This document shows positions 1 through 5,190 of a DNA stretch of 6,390 bases, in pieces. The notes beneath the pieces are model-generated. The model was not told the DNA's origin, did not search any database, and was given only the letters and a program-made list of their open reading frames with translations. Origin of the DNA: Bacillota bacterium. Its GTDB lineage: Bacteria; Bacillota; Clostridia; Acetivibrionales; DSM-1351. The translations under genes and the position numbers were made by a program. The DNA lies in the NCBI GenBank assembly GCA_023433945.1, contig JAEYTP010000085.1:1-6390 (forward strand). The letters are read 5' to 3'. Position 1 is the first letter of the stretch. Every line of letters starts with the position of its first letter.

Positions 1-200
1 CTCTCGTGGACTATCCAGATGAGGTTTTTGTAAATGAAATTCAGAACGAAAAGTCCATTATTTTGGAGCTTAAGGTTTCAAAAGATGACATGGGCAAAGT
101 AATCGGAAAGCAGGGCAGAATTGCCAAAGCAATCCGTACTGTTGTAAAAGCTGCAGCAGTTAAAGACAGCAGACGTGTTGTAGTTGATATTATACAATAG
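1..200 (+). CDS. khpA: KhpA, KH-domain RNA-binding protein (3' part; 5' end outside window)
   Basis: This is the C-terminal ~65 residues of a small single-KH-domain protein (YlqC/KhpA family, usually about 75-80 aa). The type II-like KH core is clear: hydrophobic strand ILELKVS, then the GKVIGKQGR loop that carries the GxxG RNA-binding motif, then a helix AKAIRTVVKAAA and the last strand RRVVVDIIQ before TAG. The frame is open to the left edge (a Leu codon lies upstream of the GTG at 6), so that GTG is an internal Val and the real start lies about 10-12 residues outside the window. In Firmicutes KhpA pairs with KhpB/Jag, binds RNA and affects cell elongation and division (established for streptococci). 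The gene usually sits between rpsP and rimM, which matches the downstream context here. The identification is secure; the N-terminus is missing only because the window ends. Confidence 0.95.
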   Translation, partial: LVDYPDEVFVNEIQNEKSIILELKVSKDDMGKVIGKQGRIAKAIRTVVKAAAVKDSRRVVVDIIQ

Positions 201-205
201 AACAC

Positions 206-240
206 AAAACTCAAGGTCAGTAATGCCCTTGAGTTTTTCT
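206..240 (+). terminator. Strong intrinsic terminator after khpA
   Basis: A perfect 11-bp stem is formed by AAAACTCAAGG (206-216) and CCTTGAGTTTT (227-237) around a 10-nt loop, and runs into a U-rich tail (TTTTT at 234-238, then CT). It starts 6 nt after the khpA stop. It should end the upstream (probably rpsP-khpA) transcript, so rimM-trmD would need read-through or its own promoter. Confidence 0.9.
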
Positions 241-474
241 GCAAATATGAGCAGTTAGTGAATTTTAGAATTGTTATGTATAGCATATAGTGGAATGCAA
301 AATATAAGAGCAAACTATAACAACAAACTATAATACAAACTATAAGAAAAACTATAAGAACAAACTAAAATATAAAACTATTACAACTAATAAAATTACA
401 ACAAAACTCATAAACAATGCATATTAAGAAGTAATGCTGAACAAGAAGCAATTCATAAAAAATGAGGTGTATAT
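241..474 (+). other. AT-rich, G-poor leader between the khpA terminator and rimM
   Basis: No credible gene is seen in these 234 bases. The left third is ordinary AT-rich sequence. From about 300 to 420 the + strand has only five G in 120 bases and would give an almost unstructured RNA. A perfect TATAAT occurs at 329-334 inside the repeated CAAACTATAA motif and could be the -10 of a rimM promoter, but no good -35 is found 16-18 bp upstream. The rimM Shine-Dalgarno GAGGTG lies at 464-469. Confidence 0.6.
311..370 (+). repeat. Degenerate 12-13-bp tandem repeat in the rimM leader
   Basis: The motif CAAACTATAA recurs at 311-320, 324-333 and 336-345. A weaker AAAACTATAAG copy lies at about 348-358, and CAAACTAAAA at 361-370. 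Spacing is 12-13 bp throughout. The array is noncoding. It could be simple slippage-derived sequence, a set of weak -10-like elements, or a ribosome standby region; the sequence does not decide between them. Confidence 0.6.
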
Positions 475-984
475 ATGCTGGAATACCTGATAGTTGGGCA
501 AATTGTAAATACCCACGGTGTTAAGGGGGAGGTCAAGGCAACCTGTCTCACAGATGACCCTGCTCGTTTTAATAAGCTCAAATGGGTATTTATTGATTAT
601 AATGGACGATTGGAAAGGACTAATATAACTGGTGTCAAGTTCTTCAAACAGTTTGCAATACTAAAGTTTGAAGGTGTTGATAGCATGGAAAAGGCAGAAA
701 GTCTAAAAGGGCTTTATATGAAGGTAGATAGGGCAAATGCTATTAAACTACCAAAGGACTCCTATTTTATCACAGATTTGATAGGACTTAATGTTTATGA
801 TGAAAATAATGAGCTGCTTGGAAGTATACGTGATGTTATTCAAACTGGCAGTAATGATGTTTATATTGTAAAGGATGCAACTAACAAGGAGATTTTGATA
901 CCTGCCCTCAAGAGTGTTGTAAAAGAGATTTCTCTTGAGAAGGGTAGAGTTTCAGTTGTGCTTCCGGAAGGGTTATTGGACTGA
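475..984 (+). CDS. rimM: Ribosome maturation factor RimM
   Basis: RimM binds ribosomal protein S19 in the 30S head and assists 16S rRNA processing and 30S assembly in the cytoplasm. The 169-residue length is normal. The N-terminal RimM beta-barrel has the family signature GQIVNTHGVKGEVKA (about 8-22) followed by TDDPARF (26-32) and the KFEGVDSMEKAESLKG segment (about 64-79). The C-terminal PRC-barrel begins near residue 95 (YFITDLIGLNVYD), continues with LLGSIRDVIQTGSNDVYIV (about 114-132), and ends with EILIPALKSVVKEI and the usual terminal LPEGLLD. The ATG at 475 has GAGGTG at 464-469, 5 nt upstream. The stop TGA shares its A with the ATG of trmD, so the two genes are translationally coupled. 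Nothing in the protein looks degraded. Confidence 0.97.
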   Translation: MLEYLIVGQIVNTHGVKGEVKATCLTDDPARFNKLKWVFIDYNGRLERTNITGVKFFKQFAILKFEGVDSMEKAESLKGLYMKVDRANAIKLPKDSYFITDLIGLNVYDENNELLGSIRDVIQTGSNDVYIVKDATNKEILIPALKSVVKEISLEKGRVSVVLPEGLLD

Positions 985-1679
985 TGAAATTTGATGTTTT
1001 GACGCTGTTTCCTGAAACCTTTGAGCTTGTTATGAACGAAAGCATTATTGGAAGGGCACAGCAAAACAATTTGATTGAAGTTAAGGCTCACAATATCAGA
1101 GATTATTCTGCTAATAAGCACAAAAAGGTTGATGATTATCCTTTTGGAGGGGGCAATGGTATGGTTATGGCATGCCAACCCGTTTTTGATGCGTTTGCAG
1201 CTGTTACAAAGGATTTGCAATATAAACCCAGAGTTATATATATGAGCCCCCAGGGAAAGGTACTGACCCAAGAGCTTGCAAAGGAATTGTCACAAGAGCA
1301 GCATTTAGTACTTTTGTGTGGGCATTACGAAGGCATTGATGAGAGAATTATTGAAGAAATAGTTGATGAGGAAATCTCTATTGGAGATTATGTGCTGACT
1401 GGTGGTGAACTGCCTGCAATGGTACTCATTGATTGTGTTAGCAGACTAATTCCAGGTGTTTTATCTAGTGAAGGGTCATTTAGCGATGAGTCCCACTTTA
1501 ATGGTTTGCTCGAATACCCTCAGTATACTAGGCCTGCAGACTATGAAGGTAAGCTTGTTCCTGATGTCTTGTTGTCAGGACATCATGCCAATATAGAAAA
1601 GTGGCGACATGAGCAGTCAATTGAGCGGACACGCATAAAAAGACCGGATTTGTATGAGAAATATAGTAACAATAAATAG
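984..1679 (+). CDS. trmD: tRNA (guanine-N1-)-methyltransferase TrmD
   Basis: TrmD transfers a methyl group from S-adenosylmethionine to N1 of G37 in tRNAs with G at 36, preventing +1 frameshifts; it is a homodimeric SPOUT enzyme. At 231 aa it is slightly short of the usual 240-255 but complete. Family blocks in order are MKFDVLTLFPETF (1-13), KVDDYPFGGGNGMVM (48-62), LLCGHYEGIDERI (110-122), EISIGDYVLTGGELPAM (130-146) that forms the trefoil-knot SAM site, RLIPGVL (154-160), LEYPQYTRP (176-184) and VLLSGHHANIEKWR (195-208). R154 and D168 correspond by position and context to the catalytic Arg and Asp of the E. coli enzyme (R154, D169), an assignment made from memory. The gene starts inside the rimM stop codon (TGATG), with GGAAGGG about 11 nt upstream within rimM. 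Confidence 0.97.
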   Translation: MKFDVLTLFPETFELVMNESIIGRAQQNNLIEVKAHNIRDYSANKHKKVDDYPFGGGNGMVMACQPVFDAFAAVTKDLQYKPRVIYMSPQGKVLTQELAKELSQEQHLVLLCGHYEGIDERIIEEIVDEEISIGDYVLTGGELPAMVLIDCVSRLIPGVLSSEGSFSDESHFNGLLEYPQYTRPADYEGKLVPDVLLSGHHANIEKWRHEQSIERTRIKRPDLYEKYSNNK

Positions 1680-1703
1680 TAAACTAAACAAAACTTTTAA
1701 AAA

Positions 1704-1735
1704 TTTAGGGCAGACATGCCCCTTTTATTTTTATT
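1704..1735 (+). terminator. Intrinsic terminator after trmD
   Basis: GGGCA (1708-1712) and TGCCC (1717-1721) form a compact GC-rich 5-bp stem with a GACA loop, followed by CTTTTATTTTTATTT. It lies about 28 nt past the trmD stop and separates the rimM-trmD unit from the accessory genes. Confidence 0.8.
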
Positions 1736-1753
1736 TGTAAAGGGTGTGATTGG

Positions 1754-2500
1754 ATGGTCGAAAAACTAAAAAATCTTAACTGGGAAAAGATTATCTTTAT
1801 GGTTGTATTTATAACACTTATAGGATCAGCTATTTATTCTTTAGTAAATGTTATATTAGCTCCTACTTCACCTCTGCACATTGAGAGATATGAAAAGGTG
1901 AAGAGTGACTATTTGTTGATGCTGATACAATGCATACTTGGAATATTTATTATGCTTTTACCTTCAATGATTGAAAAGAAATGGAGAATAGATATTCCCT
2001 CATACATGAACATAATCTTTGTTATTTTCCTATATGCAGCAATCTACCTTGGGGAGATAAAAAGCTTTTATTACCATGTGCCTCATTGGGATACTGTTTT
2101 GCATACCTTTAGTGGGGTAATGCTAGGAGCATTAGGCTTTTCTCTTGTAACTCTTCTTAATAATGCAGAAAAGGTTAAGATTCAGTTGAGCCCATTATTT
2201 GTAGCTATATTTGCTTTTAACTTTGCAATGTCTTTAGGAGTTCTATGGGAGGTCTATGAGTTTGCCTTTGATGCAATTCTTGGTCTTAACATGCAAAAGT
2301 TCGCTATGGAAAATGGAGCACCACTCATTGGCAGAGCTGCACTTAACGATACCATGAAGGATTTGATAGTAGATGCTATAGGAGCATTTGCTATATCTTT
2401 GATCGGCTTTACTTCAATGAAGTCTAAAAAGCTGTGGTTAGAAAGATTCCAGTTCAAAAAGCTAGATAAAGAGAACGCAGATGTTAAAATAAATGTATAA
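1754..2500 (+). CDS. YjdF/DUF2238-like integral membrane protein, function unknown
   Basis: This 248-residue protein has about six membrane segments (roughly 13-35, 53-71, 84-104, 114-135, 146-168, 204-220) and a charged C-terminal tail. It resembles the YjdF/DUF2238 family. The recognisable pattern is HVPHWDTVLHTFSG (about 108-121), with His111, Asp113 and His117 beside the fourth segment; then WEVYEFAFD (165-173), with acidic residues at the end of the fifth segment; and LNDTMKDLIVDAIGA (197-211), with three Asp residues before the sixth. Conserved polar residues at membrane edges suggest a metal or polar ligand site, but no activity is known to me and none is inferred. The ATG at 1754 follows AAAGGGTG (about 1739-1745) at 8-nt spacing. 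The gene lies 74 nt after trmD and behind its terminator, so it probably has its own promoter. No clear terminator follows it. Confidence 0.8.
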   Translation: MVEKLKNLNWEKIIFMVVFITLIGSAIYSLVNVILAPTSPLHIERYEKVKSDYLLMLIQCILGIFIMLLPSMIEKKWRIDIPSYMNIIFVIFLYAAIYLGEIKSFYYHVPHWDTVLHTFSGVMLGALGFSLVTLLNNAEKVKIQLSPLFVAIFAFNFAMSLGVLWEVYEFAFDAILGLNMQKFAMENGAPLIGRAALNDTMKDLIVDAIGAFAISLIGFTSMKSKKLWLERFQFKKLDKENADVKINV

Positions 2501-2504
2501 ACTT

Positions 2505-2647
2505 ATGAATCATTAGTTTATAAAGCTGTTACCGAGATAAACTTAGAAACGCATGAATCATTAGTTTAAGAAACTGTACCAAGACAAAGGTATAAACGCA
2601 TGAATCATTAGTTTAAGAAACTGTTACCAAGATTAACGTATAATCTT
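2505..2647 (+). repeat. Three tandem 47-48-bp intergenic repeats
   Basis: The 16-base block ATGAATCATTAGTTTA is identical at 2505-2520, 2553-2568 and 2600-2615. The units are about 2505-2552, 2553-2599 and 2600-2647. Each continues with a similar region: a variant of AGAAACTGTTACCAAGA, then an AT-rich end that is TTAGAA, TATAAA and TATAAT in copies 1, 2 and 3. Copies 2 and 3 are the most alike and contain the small dyad AGTTT-AAG-AAACT (2563-2575 and 2610-2622). The array begins 4 nt after the stop of the upstream gene and ends about 32 nt before the carboxypeptidase ATG. It looks like repeated promoter or operator DNA rather than coding sequence. Confidence 0.85.
2639..2644 (+). promoter_or_regulatory. 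Consensus -10 element upstream of the carboxypeptidase gene
   Basis: A perfect TATAAT lies 35 nt upstream of the ATG at 2680, at the end of repeat copy 3. No convincing -35 is found 16-18 bp upstream (that position holds AGAAAC-like sequence), so the promoter may depend on an activator binding the repeats, or may be weak. A Shine-Dalgarno-like GGGGG (2669-2673) lies 6 nt before the start codon. Confidence 0.5.
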
Positions 2648-2679
2648 GTTGAAATGATAAGTTATGATGGGGGATATCT

Positions 2680-3843
2680 ATGAAAAAGCTTTTGCTGCTA
2701 CTTCTAAGCTGTGCGATTTTACTCAGCATAATCATTATAGGAACGACAAATACCTCTAGTGTTAACCAGCCTGAGTCAGGTATTAAATTAGCTGAAAGCT
2801 CTTCTTCAAGTATAGCATCAGCTAATAGCTCTTCTTCAGGCGTAGCGTCAGCTAAGAGTTCTACTTCAGGTATAGAGTCAGCTAAAAGCTCTTCTTCAGG
2901 TATAGAGTCAGCTAATATCTCTCCTTCAGGTATAGCGTCAGCTAATATCTCTCCTTCAGGTATAGCGTCAGCTAATAGCTCTTCATCAGGTATAGCATTA
3001 GCTAATACCTCTCCTTCAGGTATAAAAATAGCTGAAAACTCATCAAATATATATATATCCACAGATGAACTTATATTGCCGACTAGCAGTTATAAAGAGG
3101 TAAAGAAGGCTACTCAAAGCACTAAGCTGCTTATTAATCGTGAGAATGCTCTCCCAAAGGGTTATGTTCCCAAAAATATGGCTACAATAAACAAGTCTAA
3201 AATGAGTGTTGCTAGCAACGATCTTAAACTGTTGCCAGTACCGCTTGAAGCATTGTATCAATTAAATGCCGCAGCCAAAAAGGATAATGCAAAGGGTCTA
3301 TTTGTGCACCAAGCCTATAGAAGTGAGAGTTTTCAAAATACACTCTTTCAAAGGCGCCTTGAAAAGTTTAAAAAGACTGAAAAGACATATGAAGAAGCTT
3401 TTGAAAAAACCCAGCAAATGGTTGCTTATCCGGGTAAGTCCGAACATCAAGCCGGACTTGCTCTGGATGTATACAGCACAAAGGGTCCATCGGCGGAAAC
3501 CTTTTTTGGTACAAACGATCAGAAATGGTTGGAGAAGAACTGCTACAAATTTGGATATATCGTTAGATATCCTGACGGCAAGACCAATATTACCAAGATA
3601 ATCTACGAGCCTTGGCATATACGGTATGTAGGAGTTCCTCTTGCAACCTATTTATATAATAATAAGCTGTGCCTGGAGGAATTCTATACAAAGCTAGATA
3701 AGGACAAGGTTATCGAAACGGATAAATATTTATTTAAAAAGATAACTTCAATGCAAAAGGTCTACATAAATAATAATATGAAGAATACTACTGAACTAGA
3801 AGAGATAAAAAGCGGTGAATATCTGCTAACAGTATATAAATAG
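2680..3843 (+). CDS. VanY-type D-alanyl-D-alanine carboxypeptidase (peptidase M15B) with Ser-rich repeat spacer
   Basis: This 387-residue exported zinc peptidase is predicted to remove the terminal D-Ala from peptidoglycan stem peptides. Residues 1-21 are a Lys-Lys start plus a long hydrophobic core, either a signal peptide or an uncleaved anchor. Cys11 lies within the hydrophobic run, too early for a clear lipobox. Residues 33-122 are nine 10-residue repeats of the form SGIxSANSSS. The catalytic domain covers about 180-340: the YRS motif (213-215), SEHQAGLALD (254-263) with zinc ligands His256 and Asp263, and YEPWHIRYVG (309-318) with the probable general base Glu310 and third zinc ligand His313. 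All key M15B residues are present, so it should be active. Residues 341-387 form an extra tail that I do not recognise. VanY homologues can confer glycopeptide resistance in van clusters, but no vanHAX or vanRS is present here, so a housekeeping wall-trimming role is more likely. Confidence 0.9.
   Translation: MKKLLLLLLSCAILLSIIIIGTTNTSSVNQPESGIKLAESSSSSIASANSSSSGVASAKSSTSGIESAKSSSSGIESANISPSGIASANISPSGIASANSSSSGIALANTSPSGIKIAENSSNIYISTDELILPTSSYKEVKKATQSTKLLINRENALPKGYVPKNMATINKSKMSVASNDLKLLPVPLEALYQLNAAAKKDNAKGLFVHQAYRSESFQNTLFQRRLEKFKKTEKTYEEAFEKTQQMVAYPGKSEHQAGLALDVYSTKGPSAETFFGTNDQKWLEKNCYKFGYIVRYPDGKTNITKIIYEPWHIRYVGVPLATYLYNNKLCLEEFYTKLDKDKVIETDKYLFKKITSMQKVYINNNMKNTTELEEIKSGEYLLTVYK
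2776..3045 (+). repeat. Nine in-frame 30-bp tandem repeats encoding a Ser-rich spacer
   Basis: The period is exactly 30 bp, giving 10-residue units beginning at Ser33: SGIKLAESSS, SSIASANSSS, SGVASAKSST, SGIESAKSSS, SGIESANISP, SGIASANISP, SGIASANSSS, SGIALANTSP, SGIKIAENSS. Units 5 and 6 (2896-2925 and 2926-2955) differ by one base, which indicates recent duplication, while the end units are diverged. Because the unit is a multiple of three, copy-number change would alter spacer length without a frameshift. The spacer probably places the catalytic domain away from the membrane within the wall. Confidence 0.95.
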
Positions 3844-3901
3844 TGCCCTCATAGTAGTTTTAAAAAGTTTTTATGGGTTACAATAATAAAGGAGGTATAC
3901 T

Positions 3902-5038
3902 ATGGAAAAAACATTAATATGCTTTCTGACCGACACAAATCATTACTCGTTGGCTGTAGCAAAATTACTTAAAATAGATAGCATCACATTCCTTATAGAG
4001 CAGGGTAGCGACGCTGAGCAGAACTTTGAGGGCCTTTTTAACTATATTCATCAAAATATGCCATCTATTAAAGTACGTCATCACAAGTATGTCTGCGAAC
4101 AGGCCAGCCTAATATCTGCATTAACACAAATAAAGAAGATTCACTGTGTGGCGTTAGATACAACAAACGCACCAACCTTACAGCTTTTAATGATAAAGGA
4201 CTTCGTTGAAGACTCCGCTATTCCAATGATATATGTTGATATTGACAGACAGAATTATTATATTGTAAGAGGCCGTAAAATAGCTAAACACAGTGGGTTT
4301 GCGGAAATCAGCGTCGATGATATAATGGCAGGAGCAGGGACCAGTATAGTAAGCAGTTCCTCGGAATACTATCTTTCTCAAGATGTAACTGATTTTATAT
4401 CAATTATTGAACAGCACTACGCTAGTTTTAGGACCTTTTTAAGCATTATTAAAACGCCTAATAGAATACATTCAAACTTTCCTGATAGTTATTTTGCAAC
4501 TATTAGTCTCAACTACCTTAAGACACAGGATGTAAAAGACTTTTTACATATTGCTGATGCTTTAAAAGCCAAGAGTTTCATTGATTATGACTTTAACAAT
4601 AATCAGGTTCAGATGAGCTTCAAGGACGAAAATTTCCGTAAGCTTATTATGATATTTGGCAGCTGGCTTGAAGCAATAACTTATAACTGCGTTAAAAAAA
4701 TCCGTAAGGTTGATGATGTTGAAAGTGGAGTTGTATTTATGTGGAATGCCGACTTCATAAATATTAAAAATGAAATAGATGTAATGGCGTCAATTGATTC
4801 GAGATTGGTTTATATCTCATGCAAGGATACTCAAAATCTGAGCACCTACATGCTTAATGAAATTGAGTTGTATGCTGAAAAACTTGGTGGCAAAAACTCC
4901 ATAAAGATAATGGTTCTGTCCGATAGAACCACAAACGATGCTTTTTTACTCCGTGCTAGGGAAATGGGCATTCATGTCATATATTACAACGGAAATACCC
5001 ATACTTTTTTGAATACACTTGAACAGATTATTCGTTAA
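3902..5038 (+). CDS. DUF1887 protein: CARF-like domain plus PD-(D/E)xK nuclease-like domain (Card1/Can2 type)
   Basis: This 378-residue protein has no signal peptide or membrane segment and is probably cytosolic. Residues 1-~145 look like a Rossmann-type CARF domain: strand TLICFLTD, helix, strand SITFLIEQ, then IHCVALDTTNAPTLQLLM (80-97) and IPMIYVDID (107-115). Residues ~170-250 form a helical, winged-helix-like linker. The C-terminal nuclease fold carries the DUF1887 signature: GSWLE (253-257), NEIDVM (290-295) with Asp293, and LVYISCKD (302-309) with Lys308. Characterised relatives (Card1, Can2) are activated by cyclic tetra-adenylate from type III CRISPR complexes and cut DNA and/or RNA. 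Two features are unusual: the canonical CARF NxTGGTK loop is not conserved (TTNAPT instead), and Ser306 sits two residues before the Lys where an acidic residue is often found. Start: ATG behind AAAGGAGGT (3888-3895), a very strong Shine-Dalgarno. The gene lies 58 nt after the carboxypeptidase gene without an obvious terminator. No cas gene or CRISPR is visible nearby. The fold is confident; the ligand and activity are not. Confidence 0.85.
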   Translation: MEKTLICFLTDTNHYSLAVAKLLKIDSITFLIEQGSDAEQNFEGLFNYIHQNMPSIKVRHHKYVCEQASLISALTQIKKIHCVALDTTNAPTLQLLMIKDFVEDSAIPMIYVDIDRQNYYIVRGRKIAKHSGFAEISVDDIMAGAGTSIVSSSSEYYLSQDVTDFISIIEQHYASFRTFLSIIKTPNRIHSNFPDSYFATISLNYLKTQDVKDFLHIADALKAKSFIDYDFNNNQVQMSFKDENFRKLIMIFGSWLEAITYNCVKKIRKVDDVESGVVFMWNADFINIKNEIDVMASIDSRLVYISCKDTQNLSTYMLNEIELYAEKLGGKNSIKIMVLSDRTTNDAFLLRAREMGIHVIYYNGNTHTFLNTLEQIIR

Positions 5039-5070
5039 CGGTAATATATTAATAACGGTAAATAATAGTA

Positions 5071-5091
5071 TTTGAACATATATGTTTCAAA
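5071..5091 (+). promoter_or_regulatory. Near-perfect palindrome, operator-like
   Basis: TTTGAACATA (5071-5080) faces TATGTTTCAAA (5081-5091); the arms are complementary except for one extra T. It is AT-rich and short-looped, more like a protein-binding dyad than a transcription terminator. It lies 33 nt after the DUF1887 stop and 100 nt upstream of the hydrolase. The role is inferred. Confidence 0.4.
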
Positions 5092-5098
5092 TATTTAT

Positions 5099-5133
5099 AG
5101 TTGATGGCTACAACATGCTTATTACCATCAACT
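5099..5133 (+). terminator. Hairpin after the DUF1887 gene, possible terminator without a U-tract
   Basis: AGTTGATGG (5099-5107) and CCATCAACT (5125-5133) form a perfect 9-bp stem around a 17-nt loop. The sequence that follows (CATATGATTA) is not U-rich, so intrinsic termination would be inefficient. The hairpin could instead stabilise an mRNA end or be regulatory. Confidence 0.45.
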
Positions 5134-5140
5134 CATATGA

Positions 5141-5172
5141 TTAGAATATATGTGTATAAAATGTAATTCTAA
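5141..5172 (+). repeat. Inverted repeat just upstream of the hydrolase Shine-Dalgarno
   Basis: TTAGAAT (5141-5147) pairs with ATTCTAA (5166-5172) around 18 nt that include a -10-like TATAAA (5155-5160). It ends 5 nt before the AAGGAG ribosome binding site, so it could be an operator flanking a promoter or a 5' UTR hairpin. No good -35 was found. Confidence 0.35.
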
Positions 5173-5177
5173 GTAAA

Positions 5178-5183
5178 AAGGAG
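5178..5183 (+). promoter_or_regulatory. Shine-Dalgarno that favours a TTG start for the hydrolase
   Basis: AAGGAG at 5178-5183 is only 1 nt from the ATG at 5185 but 7 nt from the in-frame TTG at 5191. The normal 5-9-nt spacing supports initiation at TTG (protein MNKKKHTL...), two codons downstream of the ATG. Confidence 0.65.
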
Positions 5184-5190
5184 AATGAAA

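Noticed and set aside
311..370. Possible CRISPR or iteron-type origin in the rimM leader
   Set aside because: The 10-base motif is degenerate and low-complexity, and no replication initiation gene or DnaA-box cluster is seen nearby.
2505..2647. Possible CRISPR array
   Set aside because: The units are directly abutting 47-48-bp repeats with similarity along their whole length, not short identical repeats separated by unique spacers, and no cas genes are present.
2698..2712. Lipobox (LLLSC) making the carboxypeptidase a lipoprotein
   Set aside because: The Cys is residue 11 with most of the hydrophobic core after it, so the signal would be too short for normal lipoprotein processing.
2613..3062. 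A 149-residue minus-strand open frame with repeats such as ADAIPEGEIL
   Set aside because: It is the antisense image of the 30-bp coding repeat, whose period keeps the opposite frame free of stops. The + strand frame has a signal-like N-terminus, a ribosome binding site and a catalytic domain; the minus frame has none.
3266..3618. Open frames of 106-111 residues on both strands within the carboxypeptidase gene
   Set aside because: They overlap the catalytic domain in other frames, lack ribosome binding sites and show no recognisable protein features.
2680..3843. Vancomycin resistance determinant
   Set aside because: The M15B domain is VanY-like, but no vanHAX ligase or dehydrogenase genes and no two-component system accompany it; such enzymes are common cell-wall maintenance proteins in Firmicutes.
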